Assembly: GCF_017163935.1 (NCBI RefSeq)
Contig: NZ_JABVZR010000001.1
Location: forward strand, 682,001-746,000
Source: Novosphingobium terrae
GTDB lineage: Bacteria; Pseudomonadota; Alphaproteobacteria; Sphingomonadales; Sphingomonadaceae
Length of the DNA: 64,000 nt
Direction: 5' to 3'
In this document: one piece after another, positions 9,351-18,239 of the stretch
Numbering within the stretch: the first letter of the stretch is position 1
Layout: each line of letters opens with the position of its first letter
Translations under genes and position numbers: made by a program
Notes under the pieces: model-generated
Told to the model about the DNA's origin: nothing
What the model saw: only the letters and a program-made list of their open reading frames with translations
Database searches by the model: none

Positions 9351-9672
9351 ACAGACCTCATTAAGACGAATATCAAATCAATCAATCCGCATTCCATATT
9401 GGACAGAAAAGCTTCGCTGCCCCAATCAGCCCTACGTCGCAGGCTTCCCCCCCACTTGCGGCATTTATCGGTCTTTCAGCGCTGCGCGGCCTGCATGCCG
9501 CTCCCCTTTGCATCCCGTTCATCGCTGCGGGCCGGTCAAGAACCGCTTGTTCCCCATCGCTCATATCGCAGCGTGCGGGTCATATCTGGTAGAGATGCTT
9601 CGGCGGATCATGCCCCCTTGGCCGCATTCACGCGGGCGGGATCTTGGCGTGGGCGGGATGTTGGAGTTATCG
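9351..9672. promoter_or_regulatory. Divergent LysR / RND intergenic region
   Basis: This 322-base gap holds no convincing gene. Bases 9360-9410 are notably AT-rich compared with the surroundings (AATATCAAATCAATCAATCC, then CATTCCATATTGG), which fits promoters and a LysR operator. AATAT and ATATT form weak inverted arms, but I could not define a clean T-N11-A box. Confidence 0.45.
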
Positions 9673-12600
9673 ATGCTGGATATCGTCAAGGTTGCGCTGC
9701 ACCGTCCGCTGACCTTTATCGTCATGGCCATTCTGATTGCCATGGGCGGCACGCTGGCGGCCATGAACACGGCTGTCGATATCTTTCCTGAAATCCGTAT
9801 TCCGGTGATCGCTGTCGCCTGGCAGTTTTCGGGCATGCCCGCCAAGGACATGGCGGACCGTATCACCACCCAGTATGAGCGCGTGCTGACCACCACGGTC
9901 AATGACGTGGAGCATATCGAAAGCCAGTCGATGCAGGGCATTTCGGTGGTGAAGGTCTTCTTCCAGCCGGGCGCTGACATCCGCATCGCCAATGCGCAGG
10001 TGACGGCGGTCTCGCAGACCGTGCTCAAGCAGCTGCCCACCGGCATCACCCCGCCGCTGATCCTGAACTACAATGCCTCGACCGTGCCGATCGTCCAGCT
10101 GGCCCTTTCGGGCAAGGGGCTGAACGAGCAGCAATTGTTCGACATCGGCATGAATCAGATGCGTATCCGCCTGATCACCGTGCGCGGCCTGGCCATGCCC
10201 TATCCGGCGGGCGGCAAGCAGCGCGAGGTGCAGATCGACCTCGATCCTGCCGCGCTGCAGTCCAAGGGCCTGTCGGCCACCGATGTCGGCAACGCCATTG
10301 CCGCGCAGGACCAGCTGACCCCCGGCGGCTTCATCAAGATCGGCAATCTGCAGTACAGCGTGCGCCTCAACAACGCGCCCGACAAGATCGAGCAGTTCAA
10401 CAATCTGCCGATCAAGGTGGTGAATGGCGCGACCGTTTACATGCGCGACGTGGCCCATGTGCGCGATGGCTATCCCCCGCAGCAGAATGTGGTGCATGTG
10501 GAAGGCCAGCGCTCCGTGCTGATGACCGTCTTCAAGAATGGCGGTGAATCCACGCTGGCGATCATCGCCGGGGTGAAGAGCACGCTGGCCAAGATCAAGC
10601 CGGGCCTGCCTTCCGATCTGAAGGTCACGCTGGTGGGTGACCAGTCGCTCTTCGTGAAGGCGGCCGTCACGGGCGTGATCCGCGAAGGCCTGATCGCGGC
10701 GGGCCTCACCAGCCTGATGATCCTGCTGTTCCTGGGCTCCTGGCGTTCGACGATCATCGTCTCGACCTCGATCCCGCTTTCGGTGCTGGCGGCCATTGGT
10801 ACGCTGTCGATCTTCGGGCAGACGCTCAACACCATGACGCTTGGCGGTCTGGCGCTGGCGGTCGGCATTCTGGTCGACGAGGCCACGGTGACCATCGAGA
10901 ACATCAACTGGCATCTGGAACAGGGCAAGCCGGTGATCCCCGCGATCATCGATGGCGCCTCGCAGATCGTGGTGCCCGCTTTCGTCTCGCTGCTGTGCAT
11001 CTGCATCGTCTTCGTGCCGATGTTCTTCCTGCCGGGCGTGGCCGGTTTCCTCTTCGTGCCGATGGCGCTGTCGGTGGTCTTCGCGATGATCGCCAGCTTC
11101 CTGCTGTCGCGAACCCTCGTGCCCACCATGGCGATGTATCTGCTCAAGCCCCATGCCGTTGGCGGGGCGGGCCATGAGGCCGGCGCGGAAAATTCGCGCA
11201 ATCCCTTCGTGCGCTTCCAGCGCGGCTTCGAGGATCGCTTCGAGGCCTTCCGCAAGCGCTACATCGGCCTGCTGCGCAGCGTGCTTGAGGTGCGCAAGCC
11301 CTTCATCGCCCTGTTCCTGGGCGGGGTGCTGATCTCCTTCGTGCTGCTGCCGTTCCTGGGCAGCAACTTCTTCCCCGATGTCGATTCAGGCCAGATCGCC
11401 ATGCATGTGCGCCTGCCCTCGGGCACCCGCATCGAGACGTCGGCGGCGCAGGTCCAGCTGATCGACAAGGCGATCCGCGAGATGGTGCCCGGCGACGAGC
11501 TGGCCTCGATCACCGACAACATCGGCCTGCCGGTCAGCGCGATCAACACCGTCTACAACAACAGCGGCACGCTGGGCCCGCAGGACGGCGACATGCTGAT
11601 CACGCTGAGCGAGGATCACCAGCCCACGGCCAAGGTGATCGCCATGCTGCGCCGCGAATTGCCGCGCCGCTTCCCGGGTGCGGTCTTCTCCTTCCTGCCG
11701 GCTGACATCACCAGCCAGATCCTCAACTTCGGCTCGCCCGCACCGATCGACGTGCAGGTCTCGGGCAAGAATGTCGAGGATGCGCGCGCCTATGCCGCCA
11801 AGCTGATGGCCAGGATGAGCGGCATTGCCGGTATTGCCGATCTGCGCATCCAGCAGCCTGCCCATGGCCCTGAACTGTCGGTGGATGTGAACCGCACGCT
11901 GATCGGCCAGTATGGCCTGACCGAAAAGAACGTGACCGACAGTCTGGGCACCTCGCTGGCGGGCACCTCTCAGGTGGCGCCGCTCTATACGGTGAACCCG
12001 GAGAACCATGTGTCCTATGCCGTGGTGGCGCAGACGCCGGAGTATCGCGTCTCCAGCATGAACGAGCTGGGCAATGTCACGGTGACGGGCGGGGCCAATG
12101 GCGTGCCCAGCCAGCTGCTGGGCGGTGTCGCCAGGCTGGAGCGCAGCAATGCCGAGCCGCTGGTCAGCCACTATGACGTGCAGCCCACCATCGACATCTT
12201 CGCCGCCACGCAGGGCCGTGACCTTGGCGCGGTGGCGGGCGATGTGCAGCATGCCATCCATCAGCTCGCCAAGGAGCAGCCCAAGACGGTGACGGTGACC
12301 ATCCGCGGCCAGTATGCCACGATGAAGACCGCCTTCTCGGGTCTGGGCTTCGGTCTGCTGGGCGCGATCGTGCTGATCTATCTGCTGATCGTGGTGAACT
12401 TCCAGAGCTGGACCGATCCGTTGGTGATCATCAGCGCGCTGCCGGCGGCTCTGGCCGGTATCGTCTGGATGCTGTTCATCACCGGTACCACCCTGTCGGT
12501 TCCGGCGCTGACGGGTGCGATCATGTGCATGGGCATCGCCACGGCCAACTCGATCCTTGTCATCAGCTTCGCGCGGGAGCGACTGCATGCCACCGGCGAT

Positions 12601-12891
12601 TCCACCAAGGCGGCGCTGGAAGCAGGCTTCGTGCGCTTCCGCCCGGTGCTGATGACGGCGCTGGCCATGGTGATCGGCATGCTGCCCATGGCGCTTGGTC
12701 TGGGTGACGGCGGCGAGCAGAACGCGCCGCTGGGCCGCGCGGTGATCGGCGGCCTGTGCTGCGCCACCATCGCCACGCTGTTCTTCGTGCCCACGCTGTT
12801 CGCGATTGCCCATCGCAACTACAATCCAGCCGATGAATCCGCCTTCCCCGGCAACGACCCTTCCATCGATCAGGCGCCCCATCATGCATGA
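9673..12891 (+). CDS. RND-family efflux permease (AcrB/HAE-like)
   Basis: A 1072-residue inner-membrane proton-driven pump subunit. It shows the RND layout: first helix near residues 13-30, a large periplasmic loop, helices 2-7, a second loop and a helix cluster at the C-terminus. The helix-4 proton-relay region reads GILVDEATVTIEN, so the usual Asp-Asp pair is Asp-Glu. The open frame runs back to 9139, but the ATG at 9673 (MLDIVKVAL) has GGAG six bases upstream and gives the normal RND start; 9658 is an alternative. It is first in a permease/fusion-protein/outer-membrane operon and overlaps the next start by 8 bases. Substrate unknown: multidrug or aromatic compounds are likely for this branch, not metals. 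Confidence 0.92.
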   Translation: MLDIVKVALHRPLTFIVMAILIAMGGTLAAMNTAVDIFPEIRIPVIAVAWQFSGMPAKDMADRITTQYERVLTTTVNDVEHIESQSMQGISVVKVFFQPGADIRIANAQVTAVSQTVLKQLPTGITPPLILNYNASTVPIVQLALSGKGLNEQQLFDIGMNQMRIRLITVRGLAMPYPAGGKQREVQIDLDPAALQSKGLSATDVGNAIAAQDQLTPGGFIKIGNLQYSVRLNNAPDKIEQFNNLPIKVVNGATVYMRDVAHVRDGYPPQQNVVHVEGQRSVLMTVFKNGGESTLAIIAGVKSTLAKIKPGLPSDLKVTLVGDQSLFVKAAVTGVIREGLIAAGLTSLMILLFLGSWRSTIIVSTSIPLSVLAAIGTLSIFGQTLNTMTLGGLALAVGILVDEATVTIENINWHLEQGKPVIPAIIDGASQIVVPAFVSLLCICIVFVPMFFLPGVAGFLFVPMALSVVFAMIASFLLSRTLVPTMAMYLLKPHAVGGAGHEAGAENSRNPFVRFQRGFEDRFEAFRKRYIGLLRSVLEVRKPFIALFLGGVLISFVLLPFLGSNFFPDVDSGQIAMHVRLPSGTRIETSAAQVQLIDKAIREMVPGDELASITDNIGLPVSAINTVYNNSGTLGPQDGDMLITLSEDHQPTAKVIAMLRRELPRRFPGAVFSFLPADITSQILNFGSPAPIDVQVSGKNVEDARAYAAKLMARMSGIAGIADLRIQQPAHGPELSVDVNRTLIGQYGLTEKNVTDSLGTSLAGTSQVAPLYTVNPENHVSYAVVAQTPEYRVSSMNELGNVTVTGGANGVPSQLLGGVARLERSNAEPLVSHYDVQPTIDIFAATQGRDLGAVAGDVQHAIHQLAKEQPKTVTVTIRGQYATMKTAFSGLGFGLLGAIVLIYLLIVVNFQSWTDPLVIISALPAALAGIVWMLFITGTTLSVPALTGAIMCMGIATANSILVISFARERLHATGDSTKAALEAGFVRFRPVLMTALAMVIGMLPMALGLGDGGEQNAPLGRAVIGGLCCATIATLFFVPTLFAIAHRNYNPADESAFPGNDPSIDQAPHHA

Positions 12892-14161
12892 ACAATCCCT
12901 TCTTCCCGATGACGATCAACCCCACGACACCGGCGGCCTGAAGCGGCTGGGTCTGGGCGTGGCGGTGGTGGCGCTGGTGGCTGCCGGTGTGGGTGTGGCC
13001 ATCCGGCTGCATGCCACCAGCAACCTGCATGGCGTCGCTGCCGAGGCGGCAACCCCCAATGTCTCGGTGGTGATCCCGCGCAACGCCGATGGCGATGACG
13101 AACTGGTGCTGCCGGGCAATCTGCAGGCCTATAACTCGGCGGCGATCAACGCCCGCACCAGCGGCTATGTGAAGCGCTGGCTGGCCGACATTGGCGACAA
13201 TGTCCGCCAGGGTCAGGCGCTGGCCGTGCTGGAGGCGCCCGATCTCGATCAGCAGCTGATCCAGGCTCAGGCCGATTACCAGACGGCGCTGGCCAACCAG
13301 CATCTTTCCGAAACCACCAACACCCGCTGGAAGGTGCTGCTGGCCAAGGATGCCGTCTCTCAGCAGGATGCCGATGAGAAGAAGGGCGATCTGGCCGCCA
13401 AGGTGGCGCTCTCGCATTCGGCGCTGGCCAATGTGAAGCGCCTGCAGGCTACGCAGGGCTTCAAGACACTGTTCGCACCCTTTGACGGCGTGGTCACCAG
13501 CCGCGCCGCACAGATCGGCGCGCTGGTGGTTGCGGGCAACATCGCCACCCAGCCGCTCTTCACCGTCTCGGACATGCATCGCATGCGCATCGATGTGCGC
13601 GTGCCTCAGGCCTATTCGGCGATGCTTCACAAGGGGCTGAGCGCCACGCTGCAGTTGCCCGAATATCCCGGCCGCAAGTTCACCGCCACGCTGACCCGCT
13701 CGGCCAATGCGGTCGATCAGGGTTCGGGCGCGGTGCTGGTGCAGCTTGAGGCTGACAATGCCGATCATGCTCTGAAGCCCGGCGCCTATGCGCAGGTCCA
13801 TTTCAACCTGGGCGACAAGGCCAGCGGCACGCCGGAAGTGGCCGTGCCGGGCAGCGCCATCCTCTATGGCGCCAATGGTCCGCAGGTCGCGGTGGTCGAC
13901 GGGCAGGGCGTGGTGACCATGCACAGCGTGACCATCGCGCGCGACAAGGGCAGCATCGTGCTGCTCTCGGGCGGGGTGAGCGCCAGCGATCACGTCATCG
14001 ACAGCCCGCCCGACGCCGTGCGCACGGGCGACCATGTCCGCGTGGCGCAGACCACGCAGATGCCCGCGCCGAAGCCCGATGAGACGGCCAAGCCCAACCC
14101 TGCGGCTCAGGCTCAGGCCCCGGCGAGTGCCCCTGCGAAGGGAGCCGCCCATGGCGGTTAA
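12884..14161 (+). CDS. RND periplasmic membrane-fusion (adaptor) protein
   Basis: A 425-residue HlyD/AcrA-type adaptor bridging the RND pump and the outer-membrane channel. One N-terminal membrane helix (about residues 20-41) is followed by the lipoyl half-motif (INARTSGYVKRWLADIGD), an alpha-hairpin, the second lipoyl half (FAPFDGVVTSRAAQIGALV) and beta-barrel domains. The C-terminal tail is rich in Pro, Ala and Lys and looks disordered. The ATG at 12884 overlaps the permease stop, implying translational coupling. The tail overlaps the next gene's start by 11 bases. Confidence 0.92.
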   Translation: MHEQSLLPDDDQPHDTGGLKRLGLGVAVVALVAAGVGVAIRLHATSNLHGVAAEAATPNVSVVIPRNADGDDELVLPGNLQAYNSAAINARTSGYVKRWLADIGDNVRQGQALAVLEAPDLDQQLIQAQADYQTALANQHLSETTNTRWKVLLAKDAVSQQDADEKKGDLAAKVALSHSALANVKRLQATQGFKTLFAPFDGVVTSRAAQIGALVVAGNIATQPLFTVSDMHRMRIDVRVPQAYSAMLHKGLSATLQLPEYPGRKFTATLTRSANAVDQGSGAVLVQLEADNADHALKPGAYAQVHFNLGDKASGTPEVAVPGSAILYGANGPQVAVVDGQGVVTMHSVTIARDKGSIVLLSGGVSASDHVIDSPPDAVRTGDHVRVAQTTQMPAPKPDETAKPNPAAQAQAPASAPAKGAAHGG

Positions 14162-15593
14162 GATGGGGGCGTTCAAAAAGGGCCAGGCCCTCCTGGTTCT
14201 GGCGCTGGCAGGGACGGCTCTGGCCGGATGCGATATGGCGCCCGCCTATCACCCCAAGGCGCCCGACGTGCCGCCGCATTTCGCCGAAACGCCCGGTTGG
14301 CAGGCCGCCGAGCCGATGGACGCCCTGCCGCGCGGCAAATGGTGGGAAGGCTTCAACGATCCCCAGCTCAACGCGCTGGAAGATCAGGCGGAGAAGGCAA
14401 GCCCCACGCTCGCTGCCGCTCTGGCCCGCTATGATGCCGCCACTGCTGCCGCCCGTGTCAGCGCCGCCGCGCTGCTGCCGGAAGTGGACGCCGGGGCCTC
14501 GGCGGAGCGCACCCGCGTCTCGCGCGATCGTCCTTCGACCACCGGCCGCTCATCGACCTATGATGTCTACAATGTCGGCGCGTCGCTGAGCTATGAGGTC
14601 GATTTCTGGGGCCGCGTGCGCAACAACGTCAAGGCTGCCCGGGCCGAGGCGCAGGCCAGCGCGGGCGATCTGTCCAGCGCGCGTCTGAGCCTTCAGGCCG
14701 AGGTGGCGGATGCCTATGTGCGCCTGCGCGGGCTGGATGCTCAGGCCGAATTGCTGCGCCATACGGTCGATGCTTACCAGCGCGCCTGGCAGCTGAACCA
14801 TGACCGCCATGAGGGCGGCGACGCTTCGGGCGTGGATGAAAACCGCGCCCTCTCGCAGTTGGCCAGTGCCAAGGCGCAGGTCTCGGCGATCTCGGTCCAG
14901 CGCGCCACCGCCGAGCATGAGATTGCCGCTGCCGTGGGCGAGGTGGCATCCAGCTTCCATCTGGAGCCCAATGCCGTCGCGCTGACCATGCCGCAGATCC
15001 CCTCGGGCACGCCGGGTCAGGTCATCCAGCGCCGTCCGGACATCGCCGCTGCCGAGCGCCGCATGTTCGAGGCCAATGCCGGCATCGGCGCGGCGCGTGC
15101 GGCGCAGTTCCCCACCGTCACGCTGGGCGGCAATGCCGGCTGGCAGGCGACAGGCGGGCATAATCTGCTCTCCGCGCCCGATACGGTCTGGGCGATCGGC
15201 CCGCTGGCGGCCAGCCTGCCGATCTTCGATGCGGGCAAGCGGCGGGCGCAGGTCCGTCAGGCGCGCGCGCAATTCGATGAAGCGGCGGCAAGCTATCGCG
15301 GTGCGGTGATCGCGGCCTTCCAGCAGGTGGAGGATGCTCTGGCGACGGAGCGTGACACCACCACGCAGGCGCGCGACCAGACCGAGGCAGCGCAGGCGGC
15401 CAGCCGCACCAGCGATCTGGCCTTTATCCGCTATCGCGACGGCGCCACGGATTATCTGGAGGTCGTGACCGCCCAGACCGATGCGCTGACCGCCGAACGC
15501 AGCCGGATCGCGGTGGAAACGCAGCGCCGTCAGGCGGCGATTGCGCTGGTCAAGGCGATTGGTGGCGCCGTGCCCGAAGGGCGCCAGCCTTAA
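14151..15593 (+). CDS. NodT-family outer-membrane efflux lipoprotein
   Basis: A 480-residue TolC-like outer-membrane factor completing the tripartite pump. The N-terminus is a lipoprotein signal (LALAGTALAGC), with the lipobox Cys near residue 25. Two homologous outer-membrane-efflux repeats follow (about 60-260 and 275-470), rich in long coiled-coil helices. The ATG at 14151 overlaps the adaptor gene's stop and follows GAAGGGAG; the open frame back to 14034 is ignored. The 3' end, including the stop codon, lies inside a 24-bp tandem repeat. Confidence 0.93.
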   Translation: MAVKMGAFKKGQALLVLALAGTALAGCDMAPAYHPKAPDVPPHFAETPGWQAAEPMDALPRGKWWEGFNDPQLNALEDQAEKASPTLAAALARYDAATAAARVSAAALLPEVDAGASAERTRVSRDRPSTTGRSSTYDVYNVGASLSYEVDFWGRVRNNVKAARAEAQASAGDLSSARLSLQAEVADAYVRLRGLDAQAELLRHTVDAYQRAWQLNHDRHEGGDASGVDENRALSQLASAKAQVSAISVQRATAEHEIAAAVGEVASSFHLEPNAVALTMPQIPSGTPGQVIQRRPDIAAAERRMFEANAGIGAARAAQFPTVTLGGNAGWQATGGHNLLSAPDTVWAIGPLAASLPIFDAGKRRAQVRQARAQFDEAAASYRGAVIAAFQQVEDALATERDTTTQARDQTEAAQAASRTSDLAFIRYRDGATDYLEVVTAQTDALTAERSRIAVETQRRQAAIALVKAIGGAVPEGRQP

Positions 15594-15645
15594 ACGTCCG
15601 AAGGGCACCAGCCTTAAGCGCCTGAAGGGCACTGAATAAGGCGCG
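15574..15645 (+). repeat. 24-bp imperfect tandem repeat across the nodT-like stop codon
   Basis: Three consecutive 24-base units begin CCGAAGGGCGCCAGCC, CCGAAGGGCACCAGCC and CTGAAGGGCACTG. The first unit contains the last codons and TAA of the efflux lipoprotein gene; the second keeps an in-register TTAAGC; the third is more diverged. It looks like local slippage duplication of the gene's 3' end. Confidence 0.75.
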
Positions 15646-15680
15646 TGAAAAATTGAGAGGACGCTGACAGGCGTAGACGG

Positions 15681-15716
15681 AAAGGGCGGCCCGGCGCAGG
15701 ACGGGCCGCCCTTTTT
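15681..15716. terminator. Bidirectional rho-independent terminator
   Basis: A GC-rich stem (GGGCGGCCCG with CGGGCCGCCC) has an 8-base loop, flanked by AAA on the left and TTTTT on the right. It lies between the end of the efflux operon (plus) and the end of the diguanylate cyclase gene (minus) and can serve both, more strongly the plus strand. Confidence 0.85.
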
Positions 15717-15717
15717 G

Positions 15718-16584
15718 TCAGCTTGAGGGCAGGGCCTTCTGGCTTTCCGATCGGGCACGGCAGACCCGGTCGCGCCCGGCCTGCTTGGCGGCATAGAGCG
15801 CTTCATCGGCGCGCTGGAAATGGTCGTCCAGACTGCCCGAACTCCAGCCGCACAGCCCCGCCGAAAAGCTGATCACGCGGCCCTCGACATCGCCGATGGG
15901 GGCTTCGCGCATCTGCGCCGCGATGCGCTCCAGCGCGGCGCAGGCTTCCTCTTCGGAGCAGCTGTCGAAGAAGATGGCGAATTCCTCGCCGCCCCAGCGG
16001 GCCACCAGATCGGCGCGGCGCAGCTGACCCGCCAGCCTTGAGGCAAAGGCGCAGAGCACACGGTCGCCCTCATCATGGCCGAGCTTGTCATTGACGCTCT
16101 TGAAATGGTCGATGTCAACGATGGCGACGCAGCCCCGGCGCTGCTCCTCGGGCATGACCTCCAGCTGGGCGAGGAAGCCGCGGCGGTTGGGGATGCCCGT
16201 CAAAGGATCCTCATGCGCGGCTGAGTCCAGCTCGTTGATGCGCGCCCGCGCATGGGCGGCGGAGCGCTGCACCCCGGCATAGAGCGTGTGGATGATATCG
16301 CCCACTTGCGGTTCCAGCGGGGCGGGGGTGGCATCGCGATGCAGCGCCTCGGCCAGCACATGGATGGGATTGAGCAGCGCGCCGATGCCCCACAGGGCCA
16401 GCCCCATGCCCACCACCGTGGCCAGCGTCAGCAGCAGGAACTCACCCAGAGCGATCCGCCCCGTGGCGAGGCCCCAGCCGCAATAGGCCAGCAGCGGCAC
16501 ATGGGTGGAAACAAAGCACAGGGCAAAAAGCCGCATGCGCAGCGAACGCGGAAAGATGAAGGATGTGGCAAGATAGAAATTCAC
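15718..16584 (-). CDS. Membrane diguanylate cyclase (GGDEF)
   Basis: A 288-residue protein with two N-terminal membrane helices (about residues 15-65), a short HAMP-like linker and a C-terminal GGDEF domain. The active site is intact (ARWGGEEFAIFF) and the product-inhibition I-site RRAD lies at the expected spacing before it, so it should make c-di-GMP with feedback control. The GTG at 16584 is chosen because GAGAGG lies a few bases upstream; another in-frame GTG at 16611 would add nine residues. It converges on the efflux operon with a shared terminator. No sensor domain beyond the membrane helices is visible. Confidence 0.88.
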   Translation of the reverse strand: MNFYLATSFIFPRSLRMRLFALCFVSTHVPLLAYCGWGLATGRIALGEFLLLTLATVVGMGLALWGIGALLNPIHVLAEALHRDATPAPLEPQVGDIIHTLYAGVQRSAAHARARINELDSAAHEDPLTGIPNRRGFLAQLEVMPEEQRRGCVAIVDIDHFKSVNDKLGHDEGDRVLCAFASRLAGQLRRADLVARWGGEEFAIFFDSCSEEEACAALERIAAQMREAPIGDVEGRVISFSAGLCGWSSGSLDDHFQRADEALYAAKQAGRDRVCRARSESQKALPSS

Positions 16585-16735
16585 GAAAGCCTCTCTCTTT
16601 CTGCTGTGCACTGCAGCAAAAATTGATGGAGTGGTTTAAGTGAATGATAAGGTTCAAGGTTAATGCGGTGCTGCGGGATAACCCGTGCCTTGGGCATGAC
16701 GGGCCGCTGGTCGCCATCCGATTGGAGAAAGTGCC

Positions 16736-16772
16736 AAAGAAAACGCGCGGCAGGCAAAAGCCGCCGCGCGTT
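16736..16772 (-). terminator. Terminator of the Gly/His-rich protein gene
   Basis: On the minus strand AACGCGCGGC pairs with GCCGCGCGTT around an 11-base loop, followed by TTCTTT. It lies about 57 bases after the stop of the gene ending at 16829. Confidence 0.75.
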
Positions 16773-16828
16773 CGATATGCCATTCCTGGGGGGCACCTGC
16801 CTCGCGGCCAGCCCCCCGTTTGGATGGA

Positions 16829-17308
16829 TCAGTGATGACCCCCATGGCCGCCACCGCCGCCATGACCGCCACCACCACCGTGGAAGCCACCGCCCCCACC
16901 GCCGTGGAAACCGCCACCACCACCGCCATGGAAGCCACCGCCTCCACCGTGGAAGCCGCCGCCGCCATGATAACCGCCACCGCCATGCCAGCCCGGGCCG
17001 CCGCCGTGCCAGCCGGGACCGCCACGATAACCGCCATGCCAGCCATGCGGACCGCCGGGGCCACCATGACCGCGCCAGCCCCAACCGCCGCCCCAGCCAT
17101 AGCCGCGGCGCCAGCCATAGCCGCACCAGTACCAGCCCGGGCCGCTCCAGGCCGAGTCATACCAGCAATAGCGGTGACCGCTCCACATGAAGGGATCGAT
17201 GCCAATGCCTACAGCGATGGGTTGGGCTTGCGCTTCGGTGGTGGCCAGCGGCAGGCCGCCGGTCAGCACCGTTGCGGAAAGCACCAGCGCGAAGAGGGAT
17301 TTTTTCAC
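16829..17308 (-). CDS. Secreted Gly/His/Trp-rich low-complexity protein
   Basis: A 159-residue protein starting with a clear Sec signal peptide (MKKSLFALVLSATVLTGG, cleavage likely after AQA near residue 29). The mature part begins with an ordinary segment containing two Cys and many Trp/Tyr (HRYCWYDSAW, then WYWCGYGW), then becomes a run of HGGGGG-type repeats ending GGHGGHH. The His spacing suggests weak binding of Ni, Cu or Zn; an envelope or adhesive role is equally possible. It has its own terminator and no obvious operon partner. The low-complexity region makes several false frames on the other strand. I do not recognise a named family. Confidence 0.8.
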   Translation of the reverse strand: MKKSLFALVLSATVLTGGLPLATTEAQAQPIAVGIGIDPFMWSGHRYCWYDSAWSGPGWYWCGYGWRRGYGWGGGWGWRGHGGPGGPHGWHGGYRGGPGWHGGGPGWHGGGGYHGGGGFHGGGGGFHGGGGGGFHGGGGGGFHGGGGGHGGGGGHGGHH

Positions 17309-17476
17309 GGGGTCGCACCTTTCTTGCCGGCATTGGGGGGATCAGGCCGGCGGCTTGTTTTTTGCTGTCGTCTTTTCGCAGCAAGCGGAAAGAAACAGAA
17401 CCTGTAGATATATAGCCGGGGAGGCCTGTCGGTTCCCTGAACCGCGCCGTCAGAGGCTGTTTATCGACGAGGAAGC

Positions 17477-18010
17477 ATGCGCGGCAAGTATCTGGCTCCG
17501 CGCGATCTTTCTGCCTATCATGGCGGACGCCGCCGGAGGACATGCGTGGAAGAGACCGCCCAGAACAGCAACAGCGATGCTAGCCCCGAGATGGCCGGGG
17601 ACGACTCGGATCGTCGCTCGTCCCGTCCACCCGCCACAGGTGCGCGACGTGTGGGCTGGCTGGTGCTGGGTCTGGTGCTGGTGGGGATCGGCATCATCGG
17701 GCTTTTCGTGCCCTTGCTGCCGACCACGGATTTCATGCTGCTGGCCTTGCCCTGTTTTGCGCGATCCTCGCCCCGGCTGGAGCGCTGGCTGGTCGAGCAT
17801 CCGGTCTTCGGGCCGCCGATCCGGGCGTGGCGCCGTGATCGCGCCATTCCGCGCCATGCCAAGATGGCGGCTTGCGCGGGGATGACGCTGGGCTTCGCGC
17901 TGTTCTGGTGGCTGGTGCATCCGCGTGGCTGGGTGCTGCTGCTGGTGGGCGGCTTGCTGTTCTCTTGCGCCTTGTGGATCGTGCGGCGGCCTTCGGGTGA
18001 GACGCGCTAG
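17477..18010 (+). CDS. DUF454 (YbaN-like) inner-membrane protein
   Basis: A 177-residue protein with a polar N-terminus and two to four membrane segments. The DUF454 signature is clear: GLFVPLLPTTDFMLLALPCF, then ARSSPRLERWLVEHPVFG and IRAWRRDRAIPRHAK. The family is widespread and of unknown function. Two starts are possible: the ATG at 17477 after GACGAGGA, or the GTG at 17546 after CGGAGGA, which would remove a charged 23-residue leader and gives the better ribosome site. A palindromic element follows the stop by 12 bases. Confidence 0.85.
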   Translation: MRGKYLAPRDLSAYHGGRRRRTCVEETAQNSNSDASPEMAGDDSDRRSSRPPATGARRVGWLVLGLVLVGIGIIGLFVPLLPTTDFMLLALPCFARSSPRLERWLVEHPVFGPPIRAWRRDRAIPRHAKMAACAGMTLGFALFWWLVHPRGWVLLLVGGLLFSCALWIVRRPSGETR

Positions 18011-18022
18011 TTTTTTGTTGTC

Positions 18023-18063
18023 GCATCGTGCAAAAAGCCGGTGCCCACTTTTTTGCACGATGC
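18023..18063. repeat. Long palindromic element, possible dispersed repeat or terminator
   Basis: GCATCGTGCAAAAAG and CTTTTTTGCACGATGC form a near-perfect 15-bp stem around a 10-base loop. The AT-rich core and conserved GCATCGTGC arms resemble short dispersed palindromes common between alphaproteobacterial genes. It could also end transcription of the DUF454 gene. Only one copy was seen in this window. Confidence 0.6.
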
Positions 18064-18239
18064 TTTAACGGCGGGTCACGTTTGGCGCACGGCTCTGGGT
18101 CGGTCGGGGGGCTTACGGGATAAAGCGGCGCGGCGTGACTTGCGCCTGTCACGGATCTCTGTTATTGAGAATGGATCGCAACAACTGTTCGGTGCTGTTC
18201 CCGGCATCGACCGGCCGGCCACTCAGGAGGAGACGCCCC

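Noticed and set aside
9667..12885. Two large minus-strand open frames of about 500 residues
   Set aside because: Antisense to the RND permease; His/Arg/Gln-rich composition typical of reversed GC-rich coding sequence.
16840..17000. CRISPR-like DNA repeats
   Set aside because: The repeats are short, imperfect and in frame, coding for the HGGGG segments of a secreted protein; no spacers.
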